Shown here piece by piece: positions 35,616-43,816 of a stretch of DNA of 64,000 bases (position 1 is the first letter of the stretch; every line of letters starts with the position of its first letter). The DNA lies in NCBI GenBank assembly GCA_034435375.1, contig DAOTXR010000037.1:1-64000 (forward strand), given 5' to 3'. Under the pieces are notes generated by a model, which had not been told where the DNA came from, did no database searches, and saw only the letters and a program-made list of their open reading frames with translations. Origin of the DNA: DAOTXR01 sp034435375 (GTDB lineage Bacteria > Chloroflexota > Anaerolineae > Aggregatilineales > UBA3940). The position numbers and the translations under genes were made by a program.

Positions 35616-35822
35616 TCAGGCTAAGCGTTGTTTGAGCGTTTGGGGGTTGAGATAGAGTTCAACATAACCGCACTTGGGGCAGGCACGCGCTTGTTCAATC
35701 ACTGTCACCTGCCTGACCACCCCCTTTTGTTTTGTGGACACATATCCAATCGTCCCGTCGCTCACGCTCAAGCGGCCTTCATCCATCAGTTCATTGCATT
35801 TTGGGCAGGGAGTTGTTTCCAT
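35616..35822 (-). CDS. Small zinc-ribbon protein
   Basis: A 68-residue protein with two Cys pairs, CPKCNE near the N-terminus and CPKCGYVELYL near residue 50, forming a treble-clef or zinc-ribbon site. It resembles PF20097/DUF6487-type proteins (from memory). Partner or nucleic-acid binding cannot be decided. AAGGAGAGAGT precedes the ATG. It sits among membrane-protein genes on the same strand, isolated by hairpins on both sides. Confidence 0.7.
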   Translation of the reverse strand: METTPCPKCNELMDEGRLSVSDGTIGYVSTKQKGVVRQVTVIEQARACPKCGYVELYLNPQTLKQRLA

Positions 35823-35845
35823 ACTCTCTCCTTAATTGAAGGTAA

Positions 35846-35899
35846 AACATCCCGAAGATTTTTGCAAATCAGGCGGGGTTGCGGTTCAAATCTTCGGGA
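35846..35899 (-). terminator. CCCGAAGATTT-type hairpin
   Basis: CATCCCGAAGATTT and AAATCTTCGGGATG form a perfect 14-bp stem around a 26-base loop. It lies between the 35916-36437 and zinc-ribbon genes and is the fourth member of the hairpin family in this block. Confidence 0.7.
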
Positions 35900-35915
35900 T
35901 GGTAGAGAACATCCG

Positions 35916-36437
35916 TTACAACTTTTCCAGCGAAAAGATGTCATTCACGCCGTCCCAGTAATAGACGGCATACGAGGCGCCGTCTTCCAGTTCGGCGAAG
36001 GCTTCATCTGGCATGGTAAAGATTTTGTCCGCCAGGTGCAGTTCGGTGGCAACGTAGGTGCTAGTGGAATTGTTGACGCGGCGGGTGCGTTGAACGCGGG
36101 CAACGCGGGCTGTCCCTTGGGCTGCGGCGACTTTGACGGGACGCATGGGCTTGACGCCCAGGAAAATGAACGGCGCGCCCAGCAGAGCAGCAACCCCCGC
36201 GCTGACGAGCATCCCCACCCCGGCGGCGCTGTCTGTGGAGAGCGATAGCCCACCCCCCACCGCCAGCGCCCCGCCAAGGACGCATGTCAGCCCAAAGCCC
36301 AGGACGGCCAGAAACAGTTTCTGGGCGCGACGGTTCTTCGTCACGCGCGCGGACTGACGCGGCGAGAGCGCGCCCTTGTGGTTGTATTCCAGGTCTTCGG
36401 CGGTGAAGTCGAAGAGTTGCATGAGGCGTTGAGTCAA
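35916..36437 (-). CDS. Two-helix membrane protein of unknown function
   Basis: A 173-residue protein. A basic cytoplasmic N-terminus (about 1-38, with NHKGALSPRQSARV) is followed by two hydrophobic helices (about 40-60 and 72-95) and a soluble C-terminal domain with GTARVARVQRTRRVNN and ASYAVYYWDGVNDIFSLE. The latter recalls the extracytoplasmic part of DUF3592 proteins, but the family is not certain. It follows the DUF3592 gene at 36441 with a 3-base gap, so the two are probably translated together. Confidence 0.65.
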   Translation of the reverse strand: MTQRLMQLFDFTAEDLEYNHKGALSPRQSARVTKNRRAQKLFLAVLGFGLTCVLGGALAVGGGLSLSTDSAAGVGMLVSAGVAALLGAPFIFLGVKPMRPVKVAAAQGTARVARVQRTRRVNNSTSTYVATELHLADKIFTMPDEAFAELEDGASYAVYYWDGVNDIFSLEKL

Positions 36438-36440
36438 GGT

Positions 36441-36929
36441 TTATCCTTTTGAAAACACGAACAGGAATAGAGGCAGCGCCACGCACATACACAACGTCAG
36501 GTTGGCAATGACCAAGCTAGCCCACAAGCGCGGCATTGTCTTGGAGACGTCGGTTTCCAGCACGGCCTCGGACGGGTTTTGCGGGTCGTAATAGACCTCC
36601 ACCGGCGCGCCGGACGGATATTTTGCGACAATCTCGCGCGCCGTTGTCGTGCCGCTATACTTACCGGGGCCGATGTCTTTGCCCGTGTAGGCTTGCCCCA
36701 TGACGTTGTAACTGTAGACAATGTGAGGGTAGTAAATGCGGCGGCTGTTTCTTCTTCGGCTTCTCAATTCCGATTCGACGACAGTCCCTGACGCAGAGGG
36801 CCAGGTCTGCATGGCGCTTGCCTTCCGTTGGGCTGAGAAGATGTTGAACAGCAGGACGGCATTCATCAATATCATCAAGACGACCATTATGCCAACTGCA
36901 ATCGGGGGGGTGAGAAGGTTGTTATTCAT
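36441..36929 (-). CDS. DUF3592 membrane protein
   Basis: A 162-residue protein with an N-terminal helix (about 8-30), a beta domain with GTVVESELRSRRRN, YSYNVMGQAYTGKDIGPG and EVYYDPQNPSEAVLE, and a C-terminal helix (about 133-158). The YDPxNPxxAxLE signature is the clearest DUF3592 mark in the window. Function unknown. It is the first gene of a pair with 35916-36437. Confidence 0.82.
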   Translation of the reverse strand: MNNNLLTPPIAVGIMVVLMILMNAVLLFNIFSAQRKASAMQTWPSASGTVVESELRSRRRNSRRIYYPHIVYSYNVMGQAYTGKDIGPGKYSGTTTAREIVAKYPSGAPVEVYYDPQNPSEAVLETDVSKTMPRLWASLVIANLTLCMCVALPLFLFVFSKG

Positions 36930-36965
36930 ACGTTTCTGTCTCGTTTTCTCTGATTTTCCGGGGAA

Positions 36966-37643
36966 TCAGCGTTGAAAATACATCGTCATCGGTCCGTTAG
37001 GGGTGTTGATTTCGAGTTCCAAACGGTTCGACCAGCAGCCATAGCCGCCAGTGGAGGCGGGGAGAATGGTCAAGACTGGAAACGTGCATGGCGTGGAAAA
37101 CACCTGTCCGCCGCTGCCCGCTGTGCAAGAGACCATCTCGCTTTCAGAAACTTGCGTATCGAAGGTAAGCATCAAATCTTCTGTGGTATATAGGCCGCTG
37201 TTGCTGAAGATGGCATGTCCCTCCGCCCATGAGCCATCTGGATTATTGACGCGCATGATGAAATCGCCCGCGTAGGTGAAGGCGTTGTCGGTGAACGTCA
37301 GCGTCAGTTGGCCGGAGGGAATACTCAGAAAAGAAGTGGACTCAGGAATGACGGATGCCACCAACAAATCCAAAGTATCTGCGGGCATGATCCAGACGCC
37401 TTCCAGGCAGGGATCGCGCGGGGCATTGGGCGGCAGGGTGGGAGCAGCCGTCCCTTCCACAGGGATAATCATCGGTTCGGGTTCTGAATCCAGTGGTTCT
37501 GAATCCGATGGTTCTGAATCCGATGGAGGAGCGTCTATGGCCGGCTCGCTGCTTCGACGGCCTGGCAGGTTGCAGCCAACAAGAAATACCAAGAGAACCA
37601 AAAAAAACAGGCGATGAATGCTTGTGCGGGTCACATTGATCAT
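36966..37643 (-). CDS. Lipoprotein of unknown function with Ser-Glu-Pro repeat linker
   Basis: A 225-residue lipoprotein: hydrophobic signal RLFFLVLLVFLVGC with lipobox Cys, then a linker of SEP-type repeats (SDSEPSDSEPLDSEPEP) encoded by a 15-bp tandem repeat, and a beta-rich domain of about 150 residues. Four Cys in the mature part (PCLEG, VSCTAG, TPCTF, YGCWS) may form two disulfides. It ends with MYFQR. No family recognised. Confidence 0.65.
   Translation of the reverse strand: MINVTRTSIHRLFFLVLLVFLVGCNLPGRRSSEPAIDAPPSDSEPSDSEPLDSEPEPMIIPVEGTAAPTLPPNAPRDPCLEGVWIMPADTLDLLVASVIPESTSFLSIPSGQLTLTFTDNAFTYAGDFIMRVNNPDGSWAEGHAIFSNSGLYTTEDLMLTFDTQVSESEMVSCTAGSGGQVFSTPCTFPVLTILPASTGGYGCWSNRLELEINTPNGPMTMYFQR
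37480..37524 (-). repeat. 15-bp tandem repeat, three copies, inside a lipoprotein gene
   Basis: GGTTCTGAATCCRRT (R is A or G) is repeated three times at 37480, 37495 and 37510, the last two copies identical. It encodes the Ser-Glu-Pro linker repeats and is likely to vary in copy number by slippage. Confidence 0.8.
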
Positions 37644-37745
37644 CTCTTTCTCCCAGTAGGTGTAAGACTTTGAAATTCCTCTCCAACATCTTCGCGCTCG
37701 AAGGTCAGTGGAAACCCCCGTCTCGAAGCCGGGAACGCCTTCTGG

Positions 37746-38576
37746 TTACGGCAATGCCTGGTAAGGCTGGTCGGAGTTGATTTGATAATTAAACTCCCCC
37801 GAGTTATCGGTATAGCAGGTGGAGATTCCACTGAAGAAATTCCCATCTATCAAACCGACAAACAGGCGGGTGGCATTGGGCGGGGCAATGAAAATTTGTT
37901 GGCTGCCCGCACTGTTTTTGCCATCGCCGATGAAGAAAACCTGTCCGATTTGGGGCTGCAGGCGCTCAAAGTCGGTTCCCTGCCCATCGGGATTGAAGTT
38001 CAATGGGGCTGGTGCCGCGCCGTTGGGGATGGCGTCATCCAAAAAGACGCCGACCAGCGCACCGCCTGGTCCCTGATAGCCGCTGATTGCGCCGAAGGGT
38101 TCGATGTTTGCCACGACGTAAGGGTCGCCATCGGGCGGGTAGCCGTCTTCCGGCGCGCCACCGTAGTAGTTAATCTTGCCGCTCACGTTGAAGGTGAATT
38201 CGGCGTTGGGCTGAATGCGATAGCCGGGCGGATAGGTCTCTTGAACGAGGCCAACCGGACGGCAGGAAAAGAGCGAAATGTCCGAGACTTCGTTTAGCGC
38301 CGGAATGGCGATGTCGGTGCGACCGGCCAGGTGAATGACCGGCGCAGCGCCCAGCACAAAGGGTGGATTGGTTGGCTCGGCGACAGGGGTATTCTCCACA
38401 GGCAAGGCAGTGGGAATCTGTGTGCTGATAGCCGCAGCAGTTTCCGCCAAATTGGGCAGAGCACTGGCGGCATTGTTCAGGCTGCGCCAGAACAGAAAAC
38501 CGCCGATGCAAAGCGCCAGCAAACACAGCGCCAGCAAAACCAGAATGATGGGAAAAATATTTTTGTTATTTTTCAT
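37746..38576 (-). CDS. Secreted or membrane-anchored protein of unknown function
   Basis: A 276-residue protein with an N-terminal membrane anchor (FPIILVLLALCLLALCIGGF) and an extracytoplasmic domain rich in Gly, Pro and Asn. Blocks such as PPGYRIQPNAEFTFNVSGKI and LFVGLIDGNFFSG suggest a beta-sandwich. AAAGGGACAAGTTA precedes the ATG at 38576; the open frame upstream runs into an IS remnant and is rejected. It is the first gene of the minus-strand group in this block, behind an AT-rich promoter region. Family not recognised. Confidence 0.6.
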   Translation of the reverse strand: MKNNKNIFPIILVLLALCLLALCIGGFLFWRSLNNAASALPNLAETAAAISTQIPTALPVENTPVAEPTNPPFVLGAAPVIHLAGRTDIAIPALNEVSDISLFSCRPVGLVQETYPPGYRIQPNAEFTFNVSGKINYYGGAPEDGYPPDGDPYVVANIEPFGAISGYQGPGGALVGVFLDDAIPNGAAPAPLNFNPDGQGTDFERLQPQIGQVFFIGDGKNSAGSQQIFIAPPNATRLFVGLIDGNFFSGISTCYTDNSGEFNYQINSDQPYQALP

Positions 38577-38696
38577 TAACTTGTCCCTTTTCTTGCCTGT
38601 CTTCTTCCCTATATTCTTGCCCGCATATCTGATATTAAAGGCATTATAGGTGAAGTTTATCATATATGAGGAAAAAATAAATAGTACAAAATGGGG

Positions 38697-39045
38697 GGAG
38701 TGGATAACATCCCAGGTATACGAAATCTTTGATATGGGCAGGGTAGGTCGGGTAGCGACGTCTGTGCATCTGGCGGCGGTTCCAGGCAAAGACGAAGAGC
38801 TTGATGGCGGTCCACAGAGCACGCAGGCAGCGTGAGAAACAGCGCGAGCGGCGGACGAGGCGGGCGAGGTGTACAGGCCAAGCTGCCCGCGACTGCGCCC
38901 CCTAGCTCGCGCCGCGCCGGTGGCGTGCCTTGACCGCGCACAGCGGCTGCGGCTCGAAGTGCAGATCGCATTCGACCTTGCGGGCCGAGTAGCCGAAGAC
39001 CTGCACCGTCCCGACCCGCGTCGATCTTGCCGATGTGCTTCATTG
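38697..39045 (-). mobile_element. IS1-like element remnant (transposase C-terminal part and right end)
   Basis: On the minus strand one frame encodes RVGTVQVFGYSARKVECDL up to a stop at 38902; a second frame then encodes LVRRSRCFSRCLRALWTAI and KLFVFAWNRRQ up to the end. Together they read as a frameshifted C-terminal part of an IS1-type transposase. GGAGTGGATAAC at 38697-38708 would be the terminal inverted repeat, because GGAGTGGATAA also starts the remnant near 58565. The N-terminal part is missing. It borders the 30.7-38.6 kb block. Confidence 0.6.
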
Positions 39046-39222
39046 CGATGGGGAATATCGATTCTCCTTTGTGTGAACTTACTGTAGAATGAAAATGGCG
39101 CAGGGGGATTCCCTGCACGAGATTCGGTTTATCAAAGGCAATTGAGGTCTATGGGGTTAGCTGGATAGTAAACCTCCGTTGCGGACAAGAGGGCAAAAAA
39201 CTTGCCGTGAAGGAGAAAAAGG

Positions 39223-40356
39223 ATGAGCCAGGTCAGTGATAATGGTGATTCCGAACAACTTAAAAACCAGCTAGCGCTCTTGAACGAACGCTACAACCGA
39301 CTGGTTGAGAGCATCAATGAAGAAGTCTCTGTGATGACTCCGCAAGGCGTTATCACTTATATCAGTCCGGTCATTGAACGGCTGACTGGCTGGACTGATG
39401 CAGAATTGCTAGGCAGTCATTTCCGATCCTGTATCCATCCTGAAGATTTGCCTCTGGCAATCGAACACCTGCAACGTCTAAGCAATGGACAAAGATTGCC
39501 ACCAATCAAGCTGCGTCTATTGCAGCGATCCGGAGAATATCGTCCTGTTGAAGTATTCTCACAATTTGAGATCGAGAATGGCAAAATCACTGGTATCTGG
39601 AACCTTGCTCGTGACTTGACTAAGGACCAGCAACTGGCGCGGCAGAGCGAAGAGCTTACGCAGGAAAAGCGGCGTGTTCAATCCCTAACTGATTTGATCC
39701 GTGCGGCTTCTCTTAGAGCAGCCTCTCCATTAACTATAATGCATCTGACGACGTATCTTCTGTCAAAGCGGGCCACAGACCCGGCATCGCTCTCCCGAAT
39801 TGAGCTTATCGAGCACCATGTCCAACACCTGACGCTTCTTATCGAGCGCGTGCTGGCAATGGCGGAGCTTGATGCCGACCGTGTGCATTTTTCTTTTGCG
39901 CCAGTCGAGCTAAACCGCCTGGCCCACTACATCAATACAAGCATGACTCCTTTGGCTGAAGAAAGGAAGATCATCCTGGCTCTCGAATTGACCGCAGATC
40001 TGCCACCTGTGAGAGCCGATGAATTACAACTGTACCGGGCCATCCAGGAAGTTGTTTCCAATGCCATCCAATATACACCTGAATCCGGCTCGGTCACGGT
40101 AAAGACATTCAGTAGGGATGCCTACGGTGTCATTGAGGTGCATGACACAGGAGTAGGGATTGCTCCAGAACTCATACCTCACCTGTTTGAGCAGTTTTAT
40201 CACGTCCGTCTGCCCACTTCTATCCCCGACAACCTGGGATTGGGACTGCCTATTGCGAAGAAGATTATCGATAAACACGGGGGAACCATCGACGTGGTGA
40301 GCAACACAGAAAACGGAAGCACGTTTACCATCGCCATCCCACTTAACCGGTCTTAA
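39223..40356 (+). CDS. PAS-domain histidine-kinase homologue lacking the phospho-acceptor His
   Basis: A 377-residue cytoplasmic protein. A PAS domain (about 22-135, with ITYISPVIERLTGWTDAELL) is followed by a dimerisation helix and an HATPase domain (N box VVSNAIQYTP, G1 HDTGVGIAPE, F box LFEQFYH, G2 LGLGLPIAKKI). The H-box reads AASLRAASPLT where relatives have AASHDFRTPLS. Leu164 (codon CTT at 39712-39714) occupies the His position and no His is nearby. It should bind ATP but cannot autophosphorylate in the usual way. AAGGAGAAAAAGG precedes the ATG. Confidence 0.85.
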   Translation: MSQVSDNGDSEQLKNQLALLNERYNRLVESINEEVSVMTPQGVITYISPVIERLTGWTDAELLGSHFRSCIHPEDLPLAIEHLQRLSNGQRLPPIKLRLLQRSGEYRPVEVFSQFEIENGKITGIWNLARDLTKDQQLARQSEELTQEKRRVQSLTDLIRAASLRAASPLTIMHLTTYLLSKRATDPASLSRIELIEHHVQHLTLLIERVLAMAELDADRVHFSFAPVELNRLAHYINTSMTPLAEERKIILALELTADLPPVRADELQLYRAIQEVVSNAIQYTPESGSVTVKTFSRDAYGVIEVHDTGVGIAPELIPHLFEQFYHVRLPTSIPDNLGLGLPIAKKIIDKHGGTIDVVSNTENGSTFTIAIPLNRS

Positions 40357-40740
40357 TCGTAAATTTGCTCAATGTGGTTGATGTACCCCGCTCACCTGTG
40401 TTTGGAAAATGACCACCCGTATCGTATCAGCGTCCTGATGCTGGCTTTCGCTGCTATTCAGACCTTTGCGAACTGTAAGCACTCCCAGAGACCTGCCGAC
40501 CCTGACTTTCTTCAGCATTAATGGAGGTGCTGAGTAGCAGAATACCCGGCCACTGACCAGGCGTTTCGCGCCAGTTGTCACCTCCAGAGGGCGGACCACA
40601 GGACCTTTTCTCTCTCCTCTTAATCTGGTGATTCCATTCGTGATATCGAATGCCTAATCGGAGAGCTTGTCAGGCTGTCGAATGTGATCTATCCTGCCAG
40701 TGGATACCCGCGTTTTCCCCTCCGAGTCTGGAGTGTCAGC
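40357..40740. other. Gap without supported gene
   Basis: A 76-codon minus-strand frame starting at a GTG (40599) with a GAGGAGAG-like site upstream is open but has no recognisable features. I see no RNA gene, repeat or insertion-sequence end here. Confidence 0.4.
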
Positions 40741-41246
40741 ATGGGCAGCGACCTATCTGGGCGGCAGCTCGGGCAATACGAGATTCTAGCACCCGTCGGG
40801 CAGGGCGGTATGGCACAGGTTTACCGCGCTGTCCAGACCTCCATTGGCCGCGAAGTGGCCATAAAGGTGCTGCCTGCCCACTTTCTGCAGGATGCCACCT
40901 TCCTCGAACGCTTCAACCGCGAAGTCAAAATCATTGCCCGGCTTGAGCACCCCCGCATTCTGCCGGGCACATCACGCTGTGGGGTGTGCCTGCCGGGCAA
41001 CTGACCCTGACGCTTGCTGGGACGAGAGAGGCTGTCACCAGCCTGGCCTTTTCACCGGGTGGTGCTGTGCTGGCTGCCGGCTTATCTGATGGAAGCGTTG
41101 TACTGTGGGACACTACATCCGGTCAGCCTCTGCAGTCTCTCACCGATCACACCGATACAATAACTGACCTGGTATTTTCAACAGATGGCAGTGTTCTGGC
41201 GGCTTCTTCTGGAGATGGGACAGTTACAGTGTGGAGCATCAGATAG
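40741..41246 (+). pseudogene. Ser/Thr kinase-WD40 gene collapsed by an internal deletion
   Basis: ATG at 40741 (TGGAG upstream) starts a kinase N-terminus: LGQYEILAPVGQGGMAQVYR with the ATP loop and EVAIKVLP with the invariant Lys. It breaks after LEHPRILP, before the catalytic loop. From about 40965 another frame encodes a WD40 C-terminus (GHITLWGVPAG, then SLAFSPGG and DGSVVLWDTTSGQPL repeats) ending at 41246. The original was a kinase with a WD40 propeller; most of the kinase, the linker and several blades are gone, and the join is out of frame. No functional product is expected. Confidence 0.85.
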
Positions 41247-41390
41247 GATCTTCAAGCCGGGATAGGCACAGCCGCCGAAAGCGGCGGATACCTAGCGGGT
41301 ACTTTGCAGAGTGAGAAAGCAAGAGTATCAGTAGTCTGCTGATCTCGTGGGAGCTTGAACTGGTTCTTTGATTCTCCACACTCTGGCTGA

Positions 41391-41957
41391 TCATTCTGCG
41401 GATTGCCATTCGATTTCTTCAACCTGGGCATTCTCCAATACCAGATCGAATACCTGCTCGATTGAGCGGTTCCACGCCTTGACCAGGAGAGTTGCCAGAG
41501 CCAGACCGTGCGAGACTATGAGCACGGAGCTGTGAGGGTGGGATCGGGCAATATCGTCGGTGGCAGCCCAGACACGGGCAGCAACCTCCGCGACAGTTTC
41601 TCCCCCCGGAGGGCGCGCATAGACGGGATCGCGCCTGCGCTCCTCCCATGCCTCTGGGTAGGCCGCTGCAATATCGTGCCCCAGTTGTCCTTCCCACTCA
41701 CCCAGGCTCACCTCCCGCAGGCGGGGGTCCAGCGAAATAGATAGACGGAATGTCTGCGCCAAGATCCCAGCGGTTTCCCTTGCGCGCTGAAGGTCACTGC
41801 TGTAGATCGCTTCAAATGATCTTCCTGCCAATTGTGCAGCCAGCGCTCTGGCCTGCTGGCGCCCAGCTTCGTTCAGTGGGGGATCAGCCTGCCCCTGATA
41901 GCGTCCTTCCCGATTCCAGTTCGTTTGTCCATGCCTGACCAGGACAAGGTGGGTCAT
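41391..41957 (-). CDS. Histidine phosphatase, probable glucosyl-3-phosphoglycerate phosphatase
   Basis: A 188-residue phosphoglycerate-mutase-type phosphatase. The catalytic motif is LVRHGQTNWNREG (phospho-acceptor His near residue 9), the second His is in VLIVSHGLALATL, and PPGGETVAEVAARV is also conserved. Its ATG overlaps the stop of the GpgS-fusion gene (ATGA at 41954-41957). In mycobacteria GpgP, which removes the phosphate from glucosyl-3-phosphoglycerate, belongs to this same superfamily; the coupling to gpgS makes that role likely here (inference). It is the last gene of the locus. A decayed paralogue lies at 55818-56111. Confidence 0.85.
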   Translation of the reverse strand: MTHLVLVRHGQTNWNREGRYQGQADPPLNEAGRQQARALAAQLAGRSFEAIYSSDLQRARETAGILAQTFRLSISLDPRLREVSLGEWEGQLGHDIAAAYPEAWEERRRDPVYARPPGGETVAEVAARVWAATDDIARSHPHSSVLIVSHGLALATLLVKAWNRSIEQVFDLVLENAQVEEIEWQSAE

Positions 41958-43816
41958 CTCCCTATCGCCCCCCGGTGGTCTCGATACTCCGGCAGCTCGA
42001 TCATGGGAGGGCGCTCCTGCTCTGTGATCTCCTCAACCTCTAGGAAAAACCTCTCTTCAACGTAGCGGATCAGCTTCATGGTCGTGTTGACATCTTCCAG
42101 GATTGCCTGTCCATAGCGCTGTTCCAGCTTGCGGATCACAGCCTGGATGATGGCGAATGACATCTTGCTTAGCGCATCAAGCGGCTGGTTGTGGTGGATT
42201 CGCTCCTGCAGATCCACTTGGGCAATGGCGGAAAGGCCAAATTTCTCAAGCACGTCGATCAACAGGCCGATTTCCACGCCGTAGCCGGAGAAAAATGGCA
42301 GCTGCTCCAATACCTTCCGCCGCCCCCCGTATTCACCGGACAGAGGTTGAATGACGCCCGAAAGCTCCGGGTAGAACAGGTTCAGCAGGGGGCGGGCGGT
42401 CAGCTCGGTCACCCGTCCCCCGCCCCCTGCCTGAATCTTATCTCCTATTTTCAAGGGACGGCGATAAAAGCCTTTGACGAATTGGATGCGTGGGCTGACC
42501 AGCAGAGGGCCGATCAGTCCATATACAAAGCGCGGATGGATATTGACAATGTCGGTGTCAATCCAGAGTATGATGTCACCACAGGTGACATACAGGCTCT
42601 TCCACAGCGCCTCTCCCTTGCCATGTCGCGCGCCATACTGCGGAAGTGTCTGCTGGTGGATATGCACCGGAATGCCCATCTCCCGCGCAATCTCCCGCGT
42701 CCGGTCAGTGGAGTCCGAGTCCAGCAGAACGATCTCGTCCAGTAGCGGAACCTGATCGACCAGCGTTGCCTTGAGCGTACCAACAACGTTTCCGACCGTT
42801 TCTTCTTCATTGAGCGCGGGCAGCGCCAAGCTGATGGTTATCCCTTGTTTGCGCTTCAGAGCTAAAAGGTGCTTCAGGTCGGCAAACTCATCAGCATGAT
42901 AGGTGTTCTCCGCAAACCACTCATCCACTAGAATCGAGATCGCCATCTGACCGGCGCTTTCCGTGACTGGCTCAGCAGGCATCGGACGACAGGACTTGAC
43001 CACGATCACACCGGCGGGATTTTCGCGCAGCACTCGGTCTGCCACCGGCCCGAGCGAAGCATTAGAATCAAGCGGGCGTGCAGTTGCGCCCATGATCACC
43101 AAATCAAAGCCGCGCGCGGCTGAGAGAATAGTTCTGGCAGGGTCATCAGACTGGGTCTCCCAGCGATGCACCTCAGGGAGGCTATCCAGGACACGGTCGA
43201 GGCCCCGGAAAGCAGCATCGAGCTTCCGAGCCTGGGCTTGCGGTTGGCTATTGAGAGGCAGCGGTGCAGGATAGCTGTGCAAGATCGTGATGCCAACATC
43301 ACGAGAATGGGGGGAATGGGCTATCGCCAGCGCAAGACGTAGGGCCAGCTCGGCGTATGGCCCACCGCGAAGAGGAACCAGTATCTGTGCTGCCGGAACA
43401 TCGGGCAGCGGCCCGCGCACCAGCGCAATGTCGCATACTGGATGGGTGAGCACTGTCTGTGCGGTCACTTGTAAGGCTTCCAGAGCGCAGGGCCATTCCA
43501 ACACCAACAGATCCGGCTCGTCTAAGCGGGCCACGCTGATCAGCTCCTCCCAAGGGGTATGGGTAACCCGTACACGCGCCCGATGCCCGATCTGCCCGCC
43601 GGTGGATAGCGCGCGCAACACACGGCGGGTTTCCCGCGCCGGGATGGCTCCCATACTGAGCGTCTCGTCCGGCGGCACAACCACCAGCCCGACCAGTGTG
43701 ATGTGTCCATCCCCGACCACTAGGCGGGCGGCCTGGAGCGAGAGGGTGGGGTCGCAGCCGTGCAATACCGGGACAAGAATCTTACGGAAAGGGGCAAACA
43801 TGCGTTGTTTGCTCAT
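41954..43816 (-). CDS. gpgS: Universal stress protein-glucosyl-3-phosphoglycerate synthase fusion
   Basis: A 620-residue fusion. Two tandem universal-stress-protein (UspA) domains (about 8-135 and 145-285; the second has IMGATARPLDSNASLGPVAD) precede a GT81 glycosyltransferase (about 305-615). The latter has LALPALNEEETVGNVVGTLK, LDSDSTDRT, GKGEALWKSL, WIDTDIVNIHPRF, GGGRVTEL and PLSGEYGGRR, a close match to mycobacterial GpgS. GpgS joins glucose from a nucleotide sugar to 3-phosphoglycerate, the first step of glucosylglycerate synthesis. ATG at 43816 overlaps the GT4 stop (ATGA); its own stop overlaps the phosphatase start. The Usp domains may sense nucleotides or energy state (inference). 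Confidence 0.9.
   Translation of the reverse strand: MSKQRMFAPFRKILVPVLHGCDPTLSLQAARLVVGDGHITLVGLVVVPPDETLSMGAIPARETRRVLRALSTGGQIGHRARVRVTHTPWEELISVARLDEPDLLVLEWPCALEALQVTAQTVLTHPVCDIALVRGPLPDVPAAQILVPLRGGPYAELALRLALAIAHSPHSRDVGITILHSYPAPLPLNSQPQAQARKLDAAFRGLDRVLDSLPEVHRWETQSDDPARTILSAARGFDLVIMGATARPLDSNASLGPVADRVLRENPAGVIVVKSCRPMPAEPVTESAGQMAISILVDEWFAENTYHADEFADLKHLLALKRKQGITISLALPALNEEETVGNVVGTLKATLVDQVPLLDEIVLLDSDSTDRTREIAREMGIPVHIHQQTLPQYGARHGKGEALWKSLYVTCGDIILWIDTDIVNIHPRFVYGLIGPLLVSPRIQFVKGFYRRPLKIGDKIQAGGGGRVTELTARPLLNLFYPELSGVIQPLSGEYGGRRKVLEQLPFFSGYGVEIGLLIDVLEKFGLSAIAQVDLQERIHHNQPLDALSKMSFAIIQAVIRKLEQRYGQAILEDVNTTMKLIRYVEERFFLEVEEITEQERPPMIELPEYRDHRGAIGR

Noticed and set aside
38660..39118. 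A single 152-codon frame on the minus strand
   Set aside because: The transposase-like residues are split between the two other frames, so this frame is a shadow of a frameshifted IS remnant.
40369..40599. 76-codon minus-strand frame between the pseudokinase and the kinase-WD40 pseudogene
   Set aside because: It has a GAGGAGAG-like site upstream but no recognisable motif, and composition is uninformative; not called as a gene.
41271..41286. CCGCCG-AAAG-CGGCGG hairpin as terminator of the phosphatase or WD40 pseudogene
   Set aside because: The stem is only six pairs with no T-tract on either side, too weak to call.
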